DNA of 64,000 bases from Helicobacteraceae bacterium (GTDB lineage: Bacteria; Campylobacterota; Campylobacteria; Campylobacterales; Sulfurimonadaceae): positions 246,284 to 310,283 of the forward strand of contig JALWGC010000014.1 in assembly GCA_027038835.1 (NCBI GenBank). Reading direction: 5' to 3'. The notes under the pieces were generated by a model, which worked only from the letters and a program-made list of their open reading frames with translations, ran no database searches and was not told the DNA's origin. Below are positions 1 to 7,656 of the stretch, in pieces. The position numbers and the translations under genes are program-made. How positions within the stretch are numbered: the first letter of the stretch is position 1; each line of letters begins with the position of its first letter.

Positions 1-1
1 A

Positions 2-799
2 AAAAGCGGCGGCGATATGAAAGAGACGGTAAAAGCGATCCTGCTCGATAAAGAGATATGGGATGATATCAAGCAAGACAGAGTCGTTCGTCTCAAAGAG
101 CCCTATCTTGCGTTTATGAACTTCCTCAAAGCCTTCAACGTCCAGCCTTTGAAATACTATAAAAACCACGGCACCAAAAGAAAGGTAACCGGATACAGAA
201 TGGTAGAAAAATACGACACGCTTGGGCAGTGGCCGACATGGGCACCATCGGTGTTCAACTTCTACGATGACGAGTTCATCCCCGACGATGCGGACTTTCG
301 CATCAACCATCGAAGCGCACCTGAAAATCAGATCATGACATCCAAGTATATCATCAACACCGCCAACTTCATCGCCAGAATCCTCAACTACAACGAGTGG
401 AACCGCTGGCTTTACCGTGAGGGGTACGACGAAAACAAACTCTATGAAAACTGGGACGGTCTAAGTTGGTGGGACCCTTTCTTGCGAGTCGATATGAACA
501 ACCAGCTCGATATCTACAAAAAAGCACTCGGTGGAACTCTAAGCGGATACAAAGATGACGGCAATGAGCGTAAAAAGCGCTACACCGGCGCACTCGATGA
601 CGTTATAAGCGATATGGAGATGCGACTTATAGGGAAAAAGCTTGAGCCGACATTCCGTAAAGCACTTGTGGATGCCTTCAAAGATGACTGGGTTGGAGTT
701 GGAAACTATAGCGAAAAGGACCTTGCGGCAGTGATGGCGCAACATATAAGCAAGATAGCGGTGCAGATCGTGCGCAGCGAAGCGTTTATGAGTAACTAA
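2..799 (+). CDS. DUF1800 family protein, C-terminal part (cut by window start)
   Basis: The reading frame is open to the first base of the window, so only the C-terminal part (about 265 residues) is present; the ATG at position 17 is internal. The visible part shows the DUF1800 tail: the conserved stretch VKAILLDKEIW followed by LKEPYLAFMNFLKAFN, then LGQWPTWAPSVFNFYDDEF, which matches the family's 'aPSVFnFf' signature. DUF1800 proteins are large, poorly understood, probably exported proteins that nearly always sit directly upstream of a DUF1501 gene, as here (9 nt spacing). No function is claimed beyond family membership. Confidence 0.85.
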   Translation, partial: KSGGDMKETVKAILLDKEIWDDIKQDRVVRLKEPYLAFMNFLKAFNVQPLKYYKNHGTKRKVTGYRMVEKYDTLGQWPTWAPSVFNFYDDEFIPDDADFRINHRSAPENQIMTSKYIINTANFIARILNYNEWNRWLYREGYDENKLYENWDGLSWWDPFLRVDMNNQLDIYKKALGGTLSGYKDDGNERKKRYTGALDDVISDMEMRLIGKKLEPTFRKALVDAFKDDWVGVGNYSEKDLAAVMAQHISKIAVQIVRSEAFMSN

Positions 800-808
800 G
801 GAGCGGTG

Positions 809-2386
809 ATGCAAAGTTTTGACAGAAGAGAGTTTATCAAACTAAGCGGTATTTTGGGGATGGGTGCGGCGCTTTCACCACAGTTGCTCTTTGGAGATGG
901 CGGCAAAAGTTTCAATGACTTCAAAGCGCTCGTTATCGTCAACCTTATGGGTGGTAACGACGCGCTCAATATGTTCGTCCCCGGTGATGAGTCAAAAACA
1001 GGGCAGTACAAAGGCTACGACACCTACGCTGCTCTTAGAAACGACCAGACCGCGATCACATCCAAAGACTTTATGAATGATCTAAAAAAACTCCAAGATA
1101 GCAACAACAAGAACAATATCGCTTTTGGCTCCATAAGCGACGCGCCCTACTACGACAGCAGCAAGCTGGCTTCTCACTCTTGCAAGAAGGGGTTCTATCT
1201 GCATCAAGGCAGCGGTTTTGGTGGTAAGATAGGCACCAACGTTATGATGCCGGAGTTCGCTTCGTGGGTGGAAAAAGGACGCGTTGCCGTTGTGCAAAAT
1301 GTAGGGAATATCAGCGGACCGTGGAGTAAAGATGATCTAAAAAACGATCCAAAGAAAGTCCCTCCCTTTATCTTCGCGCACGACCATCAGTCGCGCTTGA
1401 TGCAGATGGGTAAGGCCTCTACGATAGTGGGAACAACGGGGTGGCTCGGGCGCTTAAGCGACACATGGGGACTACATGAAAACGGCACCTACGATATGAA
1501 CATCAACATCTCCCCCTTTGGTACCAACAGATCGATGTTTGGCACAAGTAGCCTTGGGATGGACTACAGCAACGTCGGTCCAAAATCGATCAATTCAAGC
1601 TACTACGACCCAAAACTCGAAGAGGCTTTTGGCAATAGAGCGGTAGGCAACCGCTTTGAAAACCTCTATATAAAAACGAGAAAAAGGGTGTATGAGAGGA
1701 TGACGCAGACACTTGCCGACTGGAAGGATGTCGTGATGGACAATAACCCTTACAGTGCCATTACCGACAGTTACGGCAATAAAATCTACACAAGAGACTC
1801 TCTTGCATCAAAAGACAAAGGGATAACGCTACCGGGGGAACTTGGTCTAAACAAAGCCGCTTCCTATGTAGTCGATGACTTCAGAACCGCTGCAAGGCTC
1901 ATCCATATAGCCAAAGCCAAAGGGATGCACCGCGTGGTTATCGCCGTAGATATGGGCGGCTACGACCAGCATGCGGGGCTGCTTATGGATCACGGAAGCA
2001 ATATGCGAGGGCTTAGCCTTGGTCTTGATGCCTTCTTGCGCGCGATGGAGTCGCAAAATATGCTCGATGAAGTAGCCGTGGCAAATGTCAGCGAGTTCTC
2101 CCGCTCCACGGGAGCTAACGGCAATGGAACCGACCATGCATGGGGTGGAGCCTACTTCGTTGCCGGTGCGGTTACATCCGGGATGTTTGGCGAGATGCCC
2201 GATCTACGCTCGGCAAGCGATGACGACTTCAGCCGTCAAGGAAGACTCATCCCCAAGCTCTCCTTTAGCCAGTATTACGCGACACTTCTTAAATGGTTCG
2301 GGGCGAGTGATGATGAATTGAAAACCATCTTGCCCGATTTGAAAAACTACAACAAGCAAGATTGGGATATCGGTTTTATGGCATAA
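809..2386 (+). CDS. DUF1501 family protein with Tat signal
   Basis: 525 residues. The N-terminus DRREFIKLSG is a twin-arginine signal (S/DRRxFIK followed by an apolar stretch ending near LLFGD), so the folded protein is probably exported to the periplasm. The body carries the DUF1501 hallmarks: LVIVNLMGGNDALNMFVP just after the signal, FAHDHQS mid-protein, and VVIAVDMGGYDQHAGL with SEFSRS in the C-terminal half; the family is related to the alkaline phosphatase/sulfatase fold, but its substrate is unknown. GTG at 806 is possible, but AAGGAG at 798-803 is better spaced for the ATG at 809. It forms an operon with the upstream DUF1800 gene. Confidence 0.85.
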   Translation: MQSFDRREFIKLSGILGMGAALSPQLLFGDGGKSFNDFKALVIVNLMGGNDALNMFVPGDESKTGQYKGYDTYAALRNDQTAITSKDFMNDLKKLQDSNNKNNIAFGSISDAPYYDSSKLASHSCKKGFYLHQGSGFGGKIGTNVMMPEFASWVEKGRVAVVQNVGNISGPWSKDDLKNDPKKVPPFIFAHDHQSRLMQMGKASTIVGTTGWLGRLSDTWGLHENGTYDMNINISPFGTNRSMFGTSSLGMDYSNVGPKSINSSYYDPKLEEAFGNRAVGNRFENLYIKTRKRVYERMTQTLADWKDVVMDNNPYSAITDSYGNKIYTRDSLASKDKGITLPGELGLNKAASYVVDDFRTAARLIHIAKAKGMHRVVIAVDMGGYDQHAGLLMDHGSNMRGLSLGLDAFLRAMESQNMLDEVAVANVSEFSRSTGANGNGTDHAWGGAYFVAGAVTSGMFGEMPDLRSASDDDFSRQGRLIPKLSFSQYYATLLKWFGASDDELKTILPDLKNYNKQDWDIGFMA

Positions 2387-2399
2387 GCGGGGTATCTTG

Positions 2400-5000
2400 C
2401 TATTTTCTTTTCGTTCGTGGCGGTATGCCGGTTTTAAGAAGTGTCTTAAACCATGCATCCGACGGTTCGGTTTGGAAGTCATCGAGTTCCAGCTCATAGT
2501 CGTATCCGTTTGGCTCGTCACTCCAGCTAACGGTGCTGCCGTAGTCGTTGAAGAGATCGACAACTAAAGGGTCTTTCGTCTTCATATAGACAATCTCGTT
2601 TGAAAGCTTAAGGGGCTGTGCAGGTGAGATTTTTTCTCCCCATTGATCGTAGAACTTGGCATCGTCTGGAAAATCTACATCGATAAGCGCTCTTTTATGC
2701 GCGAAATCCCCCTGTGCAAATGCGACTGTATAGTCTGCTTCGTTCGGTTTTTTAAAGATGATTATAAGCACCCCATAACTGTTACCCCCAAAGCCGTTGT
2801 TGCTAAACTCGTCATCGTTCCAATCGACCCGCTTAAGCAGTTTGTAGCCACCTAAGATGGAGTTCATCGCATTGACTGCCACAAGTGCCACGCCGGGCGC
2901 TTTGGTGTAGGTGTCCGCCCAGTCGGCTGCGTTGCCGGTTTCAAGAAAGTAGAGTCCTCCCGGAAGCAATCCCGCACTAAACTTCGCACCCTCCGACCAG
3001 TCAAGCAGTACGCGTTGCATCACATCCCAACCAACGGCGCTTTTCGAGGCGATACCATGAATCTCGCTCATACCCGTTACAAGTTTCTTTTTATCTTCGT
3101 ATTTGTCTTTGTAAGCCTCCATGCGCTTTATAAACGATATACCTATCTGGTCGTTTCCGTTTTTGTTCTTGTAGTAAACAAACGTCCTACCGTATGGGTG
3201 GTAGGTAAACCCGTCGGTATAATCGACTCCCCCCGCATCCATGAAGCTTGTCGTGAAGTTCGCACCGTAGAAGTCCATCGTGAAGTCCACGAGGATGGGA
3301 AGGTTGGGCGCTTTGTTCTTGACTACATCGTAAACCGGCTTGAAAAGGTCATCTACTGCAAGTCCCATTTTATCGGGAGCGTAGTACATGTTGAGTTCGT
3401 TGACGTTTTCAAGTGCTATAAGTTTGTCGCCAAACTCTGTTGCTATCTTGTCATAAAGGGTTTGCATCTGATCGGTGGGGAGAGCGAAGAAGTCGTAAGT
3501 GTTTCCACCTAAATGGTCTGTCAAGTCTCGTCCATCCGTAAAAACCCAATCCCCCGGATGACCGCTTGGCGCACTGGAACCCTTTGCCTTGATCCTAAAA
3601 GGGTCGATACCAAGAACGGTCGTGCAATTATTATCATGCGCAGCATCGATAGCACCTTTGATGAGATTGAGGTCGTAAACTCCGTTTTGGGGCATATAAG
3701 CTCCAAGAGCGGGCAGGAGTCGTTGCGCTCTAAGCCCTACGATGTTGCAGGTTTTGTAGTACTCATCCGCACTCCAGCTTCCACGCATGGAGAACTCGTA
3801 CAAGTCGGCAAATGTCATGATACTTCCGTGCGTACCGACGACAAAGTCGATGGGGGCTTCTTTTTTGCGCAGATCATCCATCACGGTAAAACGCTCCGTT
3901 GCCACACCTAAAATCTCTTTTGTATCTGGATCGTAAAAGGCGAGATGCGCCATATAGGCACCATGTTTGAGATGATGGAGGTTGATATATTCATCGAGTA
4001 CTTCACCGCTTTTTGGAGTGAGTTTTTTGGTATATTTGGCGTTCGCATCGCTAAGACTTACATCTTCGCCGCCACGACTGAGGTCTCTTAAGTGCAGTTC
4101 GGCTACGACTTTTTTGACATTGTCTGCGGCATTCATCTTGTAGTGTAAAACGACATCTTTGTCGGCGAAGTGGATGCCGTCGTTTCTGCTTGGCAAAAAA
4201 ACCGCTTCGACGGAAGCGTAACGGATCCACTCTTTTTGGGCGTCGGCTCTATCTTTGACGCTCCATGTCAAACCGTCCATCCAGAGTGTACACTCTTTAT
4301 CGCCGGTGTTGAAGATGTAGATACGTCGTGCTTGGTAGTCGTATGTTTTGTGGTTCGTTCTACCCCACATATCTTTATAGCGTTTCCACGTAGCATCGGG
4401 GTACTCGTCATGTATCGGGAAATGGACATAGAGTTTGCCCGGGCAGTCGGTTTTAAGATCGGTGTAGATGTACCCCTGATACGCTCCTGAACCATCATCC
4501 TCATCCGTTACATCCGGCGGCGTAAAGTCTATATGCACTTGCTGATACTTCTTGATCTTGGCGATTTTTATCGAAGCGTTGCCCTCCATCGCCGTTGTCG
4601 TATCTACAACGGGATATGCCGGAGGGGTAAGATCGCCGTTTACTGCATCGACTTTTTCGAGTTTCCATCCGAAGTAGATCGGCTCCACACCCAGCCCAAG
4701 CTCGAACGATCCGTTTTGGATGCGGTTTGGCAGTTTGTGATCGAAATCAAGAACCGCTTGGGTCGAAAGTTGCAACGAGGAAACGACACTTTGGTTGTCA
4801 TCTTGGGTAGTGTTGTTCTCTTGTGTAGTATCATTTTTTTGCGTAGTGTTGTTCTCTTGCGATGACACGTTGTTATCAGTATTGGTAGATGAAACCTCCC
4901 CTTTTTGACTTAAACCGTCGCCACCGCCGCCACCACATCCAATAAGAAAAAACGTAAGAACGAAACCCGTAAATATTTTTGAAGCGAAACCCCGTTGCAT
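2400..5000 (-). CDS. Large lipoprotein with glycosidase-like (clan GH-A) domain
   Basis: 866 residues. The N-terminus is a lipoprotein signal with lipobox LIGC followed by a glycine run, so the protein is lipid-anchored in the envelope. Residues about 40-70 are a low-complexity Asn/Thr/Gln linker with repeated TTQ. Then comes a beta-rich region and a probable TIM barrel: LENVNELN (E531/E535) fits the strand-4 Asn-Glu acid/base of clan GH-A, YHPYG the mid-barrel His, and MSEIHG (E646) the strand-7 nucleophile. It is probably a polysaccharide-acting hydrolase or binding relative; the substrate is unknown. GTG at 5033 is an alternative start, but CAGGATG precedes the ATG at 5000. A GEMM-I riboswitch lies in its leader. 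Confidence 0.7.
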   Translation of the reverse strand: MQRGFASKIFTGFVLTFFLIGCGGGGGDGLSQKGEVSSTNTDNNVSSQENNTTQKNDTTQENNTTQDDNQSVVSSLQLSTQAVLDFDHKLPNRIQNGSFELGLGVEPIYFGWKLEKVDAVNGDLTPPAYPVVDTTTAMEGNASIKIAKIKKYQQVHIDFTPPDVTDEDDGSGAYQGYIYTDLKTDCPGKLYVHFPIHDEYPDATWKRYKDMWGRTNHKTYDYQARRIYIFNTGDKECTLWMDGLTWSVKDRADAQKEWIRYASVEAVFLPSRNDGIHFADKDVVLHYKMNAADNVKKVVAELHLRDLSRGGEDVSLSDANAKYTKKLTPKSGEVLDEYINLHHLKHGAYMAHLAFYDPDTKEILGVATERFTVMDDLRKKEAPIDFVVGTHGSIMTFADLYEFSMRGSWSADEYYKTCNIVGLRAQRLLPALGAYMPQNGVYDLNLIKGAIDAAHDNNCTTVLGIDPFRIKAKGSSAPSGHPGDWVFTDGRDLTDHLGGNTYDFFALPTDQMQTLYDKIATEFGDKLIALENVNELNMYYAPDKMGLAVDDLFKPVYDVVKNKAPNLPILVDFTMDFYGANFTTSFMDAGGVDYTDGFTYHPYGRTFVYYKNKNGNDQIGISFIKRMEAYKDKYEDKKKLVTGMSEIHGIASKSAVGWDVMQRVLLDWSEGAKFSAGLLPGGLYFLETGNAADWADTYTKAPGVALVAVNAMNSILGGYKLLKRVDWNDDEFSNNGFGGNSYGVLIIIFKKPNEADYTVAFAQGDFAHKRALIDVDFPDDAKFYDQWGEKISPAQPLKLSNEIVYMKTKDPLVVDLFNDYGSTVSWSDEPNGYDYELELDDFQTEPSDAWFKTLLKTGIPPRTKRK

Positions 5001-5054
5001 GAATCCATCCTGAAAAATAGTGTAAAAAAGCACAAAAAGAGAAGCGAAGCGATA

Positions 5055-5125
5055 ACGTTAGGCAGCTTGGCGATCTTGGTCAAGACCCATAGCTTTCCGT
5101 CCCCACCTCACGATAGGTTTGGCTT
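5055..5125 (-). promoter_or_regulatory. GEMM-I cyclic-di-GMP riboswitch
   Basis: Read on the minus strand, the leader begins with GCCAAACC, then a hairpin CCUAUC-GUGA-GGUGGG closed by a GNRA tetraloop, the conserved GGGACGGAAAGC joining segment, a second stem starting at GGGUCU and closing with AGAUC, and the GCCAAGCUGCC tetraloop-receptor/3' strand. This is the order and sequence of the GEMM-I (c-di-GMP-I) aptamer. It ends about 55 nt before the ATG of the lipoprotein gene at 5000. No clear terminator hairpin was seen between aptamer and ATG, so the on/off mechanism is open. A possible -10 (TATCAT, 5138-5143) lies upstream. Confidence 0.88.
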
Positions 5126-5261
5126 TTCTTTTTTTCAATGATAGTCCAATCCACTTTAAAGTTTCGTTAAAACCGACACCTTATCCTTTTATCTCTAAAA
5201 AACATTTAAAAAACTTACGATACAATCGCAAATACAAAAATCAAACGCCAAAGAGATACAA

Positions 5262-5807
5262 ATGCAACAAAACATCTATAACGAACTTATGGTACACGTA
5301 CCGACTTGTACCCATAAAGAGCCTGTCGATATCCTCATAGTCTCCAACAACGCGCCGGCACTGCTAAAGGAAGTAGCCAAATACCGCAATATCGAAGCCA
5401 AAGCGATCGATACCGATGTCGATTCTTTGCGTGATATCGAAGAAAACAGCTTTGATATCGTTATTAGTGAAGCTCCAATCGATACAGTTACTACAGCACA
5501 TATCAACCGCATCCTAAAAGAGGACGGACTCTTCGTTTTCGCTCCACTCGATTTGGATGAGCAAAAAGCGACTACATCGAAACTGCAAGAGATAGGGAAG
5601 TATTTCAAAATCGTCATGCCGTACGCTCTTCTTGATGGAAACCACGCGATTTTGGCTTCCAAAGAGTACCATCCAACAGCCGACATCAACCTCCAACGCG
5701 CCGATTTGACGGATGGTTTCGAGGTTTACAACTCCGACTTGCATGTCGCACTTTTTGCTTTGCCGACCTATCTTAAAAAAGCCTACTTGGGCATTATCAA
5801 GAACTGA
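5262..5807 (+). CDS. Spermidine synthase-like protein, shortened
   Basis: 181 residues, compared with about 260-290 for a working spermidine synthase. The N-terminal half resembles the Rossmann part of SpeE (PVDILIVSNNAPALLKEVAKY in place of 'kVLviGGGDGgvlrEvlkh', then an acidic AIDTDVDSL and SFDIVISEAP), but the glycine-rich SAM-binding GGGDG is gone. It directly precedes coaE, with the stop and start sharing one base, which is the speE-coaE order of Helicobacter pylori. I infer a degenerate SpeE family member that has probably lost the aminopropyltransferase reaction; a small unrelated methyltransferase-like role remains possible. Confidence 0.6.
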   Translation: MQQNIYNELMVHVPTCTHKEPVDILIVSNNAPALLKEVAKYRNIEAKAIDTDVDSLRDIEENSFDIVISEAPIDTVTTAHINRILKEDGLFVFAPLDLDEQKATTSKLQEIGKYFKIVMPYALLDGNHAILASKEYHPTADINLQRADLTDGFEVYNSDLHVALFALPTYLKKAYLGIIKN

Positions 5808-6403
5808 TGGCTTTTGAGTACGCCATCGCACTTACCGGCGGTATAGCTACGGGCAAAAGTACCGTCGCTTCGCTTTTGGCGCTTAACGGTATGCGGGTCA
5901 TCGATGCCGATAAAATCTCCCATGCAATCCTCGACAACTCCAAAGAATGGGTAGCACAAACGTTTGGAAGCGAGTTTGTCAATCAAAAAGGGGTCGATAG
6001 AGCCAATCTCGGCACGCTCATTTTTGCAGATACTAAAGCGAAAAAAACGCTCGAAGAGTACCTCCATCCTCGTATCAAAGCCGAGATAGAACGCCAAAGC
6101 GAAAAACAAGATACTTTTGGCTTTCCCTATCTTATCGACATCCCTCTTTTTTTCGAAAACGGCAACTACCCCATAGAAAAAAGCGTCGTCGTCTATACGC
6201 CGCCGCAACTCCAGCTTGAGCGTTTCATCAAACGAAACGGCTATTCCAAAGAAGAAAGTCTTCGCCGCATAGCCTCCCAGCTACCGATAGAGGAAAAAAA
6301 AGCCAAAGCGACGTGGGTGATAGACAACTCAAAAGACCTCAAGCATCTCCAAGAGGAGGTGGAGCGGTTCGTCGAAGAGATAAAACGGATTTATCTGGTA
6401 TAA
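5807..6403 (+). CDS. coaE: Dephospho-CoA kinase
   Basis: 198 residues, the normal length for CoaE. It phosphorylates the 3'-hydroxyl of dephospho-CoA, the last step of coenzyme A synthesis, in the cytoplasm. The P-loop GGIATGKS (residues 11-18) is followed by MRVIDADKISH, the conserved 'viDaD' substrate-binding segment, and the lid/adenylate part contains LHPRIKAEIE, matching the family's 'lhP.i' motif. Its ATG overlaps the stop of the speE-like gene by one base (5807), indicating translational coupling. A toxin-antitoxin pair follows before dapF. Confidence 0.95.
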   Translation: MAFEYAIALTGGIATGKSTVASLLALNGMRVIDADKISHAILDNSKEWVAQTFGSEFVNQKGVDRANLGTLIFADTKAKKTLEEYLHPRIKAEIERQSEKQDTFGFPYLIDIPLFFENGNYPIEKSVVVYTPPQLQLERFIKRNGYSKEESLRRIASQLPIEEKKAKATWVIDNSKDLKHLQEEVERFVEEIKRIYLV

Positions 6404-6409
6404 TTATAC
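6397..6409 (+). promoter_or_regulatory. Promoter/operator of the RelE-type module
   Basis: An extended -10 box (TGGTATAAT, TATAAT at 6399-6404) overlaps the stop codon of coaE. The same bases lie inside the perfect 12-bp palindrome GTATAATTATAC (6398-6409). A palindrome sitting on the -10 is what an autorepressing antitoxin would bind, and the next gene is an antitoxin starting 21 bp downstream. This is an inference from position and symmetry. Confidence 0.5.
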
Positions 6410-6429
6410 AAATCGATAAAGGGTAGTTT

Positions 6430-6633
6430 ATGCAGTTGGTAATAGACATCAAAGAGGATGCGATCGATAAAATTTTGTATTTTCTCGAACATTGCAAAGA
6501 GGACGTAAAAATCTTGGATAGAACGGAAAATATACACTCGGAAATCTCCAAAGAAGAGCTTCAAGAGCTAAAGCGACTCTCCAAGGCATATAAATCGGGA
6601 GATAGATCGGAGTTTGTACCATACGATGTATAA
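6430..6633 (+). CDS. Probable antitoxin of a RelE/ParE-type module
   Basis: 67 residues, acidic. It begins MQLVIDIKEDAIDKILYFLEHC and ends with a charged helical tail (EELQELKRLSKAYKSG) followed by a short VPYDV end. This layout, with an N-terminal strand-helix then a toxin-neutralising tail, is common for small antitoxins encoded ahead of RelE/ParE toxins. The assignment rests mainly on the gene pair: its end overlaps the start of the toxin by 8 bp, and a promoter with an operator-like palindrome precedes it. No named antitoxin family was recognised. Confidence 0.65.
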   Translation: MQLVIDIKEDAIDKILYFLEHCKEDVKILDRTENIHSEISKEELQELKRLSKAYKSGDRSEFVPYDV

Positions 6634-6889
6634 ACTGGTTTTTCACAAAAACGCTCTTAAGTTCGTACAAAAAAGAACGCCGAACGAAAAACTTCTAATC
6701 GATGCAAAGCTCAAACTGCTACAATCCAACCCCTATCCGACAAACAACCGACTCGATATAAAAAAACTACAAAACAGCGATTTTTACAGACTGAGAATCA
6801 ATGCTTACCGTTTTATCTACGAAATCATCGAAGATGAAGTGGTTATCTTGATGCTCAAAGCAGGAAATAGAGGAGAAATATACAAATGA
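6626..6889 (+). CDS. RelE/ParE-family toxin
   Basis: 87 residues. The C-terminal half has the family signature FYRLRINAYRFIYEI followed by VVILMLKAGNRGEIY, equivalent to 'yRlRvGdYRviYei...vl.v..rge.Y' of RelE/ParE-type mRNA interferase or gyrase toxins. TTG at 6614 would add four residues, but the ATG at 6626, inside the end of the antitoxin gene, is the usual coupled arrangement. Its TGA overlaps the ATG of dapF (6886-6889), so the toxin gene is spliced without a gap into the coaE-dapF operon. Confidence 0.8.
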   Translation: MYKLVFHKNALKFVQKRTPNEKLLIDAKLKLLQSNPYPTNNRLDIKKLQNSDFYRLRINAYRFIYEIIEDEVVILMLKAGNRGEIYK

Positions 6890-7656
6890 AACTATCGAAA
6901 TACAGCGCTAACGGAAACGATTTCGTTATCTTTCACACTTTTGTCAAAAAAGAGCGAAACGAGCTTGCAAAAGAGCTTTGCCACCGCCAAAATGGTGTCG
7001 GAGCGGACGGGCTTATAGTTCTCTTGCCCCATGAAAAGTTCGATTTCGAGTGGCAATTCTACAACGCCGATGGAAGCGAAGCGGAGATGTGCGGCAATGG
7101 AAGTCGCGCTGCGGCTCATTATGCCTACATAAACGGTTTGGCTCCCTCATCGATGCGGTTTTTGACACTTGCAGGGGAGATAAAAGCGCAAGTAGAAGGC
7201 GATATGGTTCAAAGTGAACTCACTCCACCGAAAATCCTCTCCAAAGAGATAGAACACGATGGAAAAATCTGGTGGAAGATAGACACGGGGGTTCCCCATA
7301 TGGTCGCTTTTGTCGATGATATCGATCATTTCGACATACAAAGTGCCAGAGAATTACGCTACAAAGAAAACGCCAACGTCAACATCGCCAAAGCTCTACA
7401 AAACGGCAATCTACGCGTACGCACCTACGAGCGTGGAGTCGAAGATGAAACGCTGGCTTGCGGAACGGGGATGGCGGCTTGTTTTTACAGAGCTTTACAA
7501 GAGGGGCTTGTAAAAGATTCCATAGAGGTGTACCCCACAAGCGGTGAAACGCTCTATCTTGGGAAAAACGAACGCACCATCACGTTCAAAGGGGAAGTGA
7601 AAAAAACGTTCGAAGCGATACTCCCTCGAAATATCCGATCTATCGAGACCGCATGA
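6886..7656 (+). CDS. dapF: Diaminopimelate epimerase
   Basis: 256 residues. It interconverts LL- and meso-diaminopimelate for lysine and peptidoglycan synthesis. The two catalytic cysteines are visible in their family contexts: AEMCGNGSRA (C69) and TLACGTGMAAC (C192). The N-terminus MKLSKYSANGNDFVIF matches the family start, and AGGAG stands 12 bases before the ATG. The start overlaps the toxin stop and the end overlaps the next gene (ATGA at 7653-7656), so dapF is translated in the middle of a coupled run of genes. Confidence 0.95.
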   Translation: MKLSKYSANGNDFVIFHTFVKKERNELAKELCHRQNGVGADGLIVLLPHEKFDFEWQFYNADGSEAEMCGNGSRAAAHYAYINGLAPSSMRFLTLAGEIKAQVEGDMVQSELTPPKILSKEIEHDGKIWWKIDTGVPHMVAFVDDIDHFDIQSARELRYKENANVNIAKALQNGNLRVRTYERGVEDETLACGTGMAACFYRALQEGLVKDSIEVYPTSGETLYLGKNERTITFKGEVKKTFEAILPRNIRSIETA

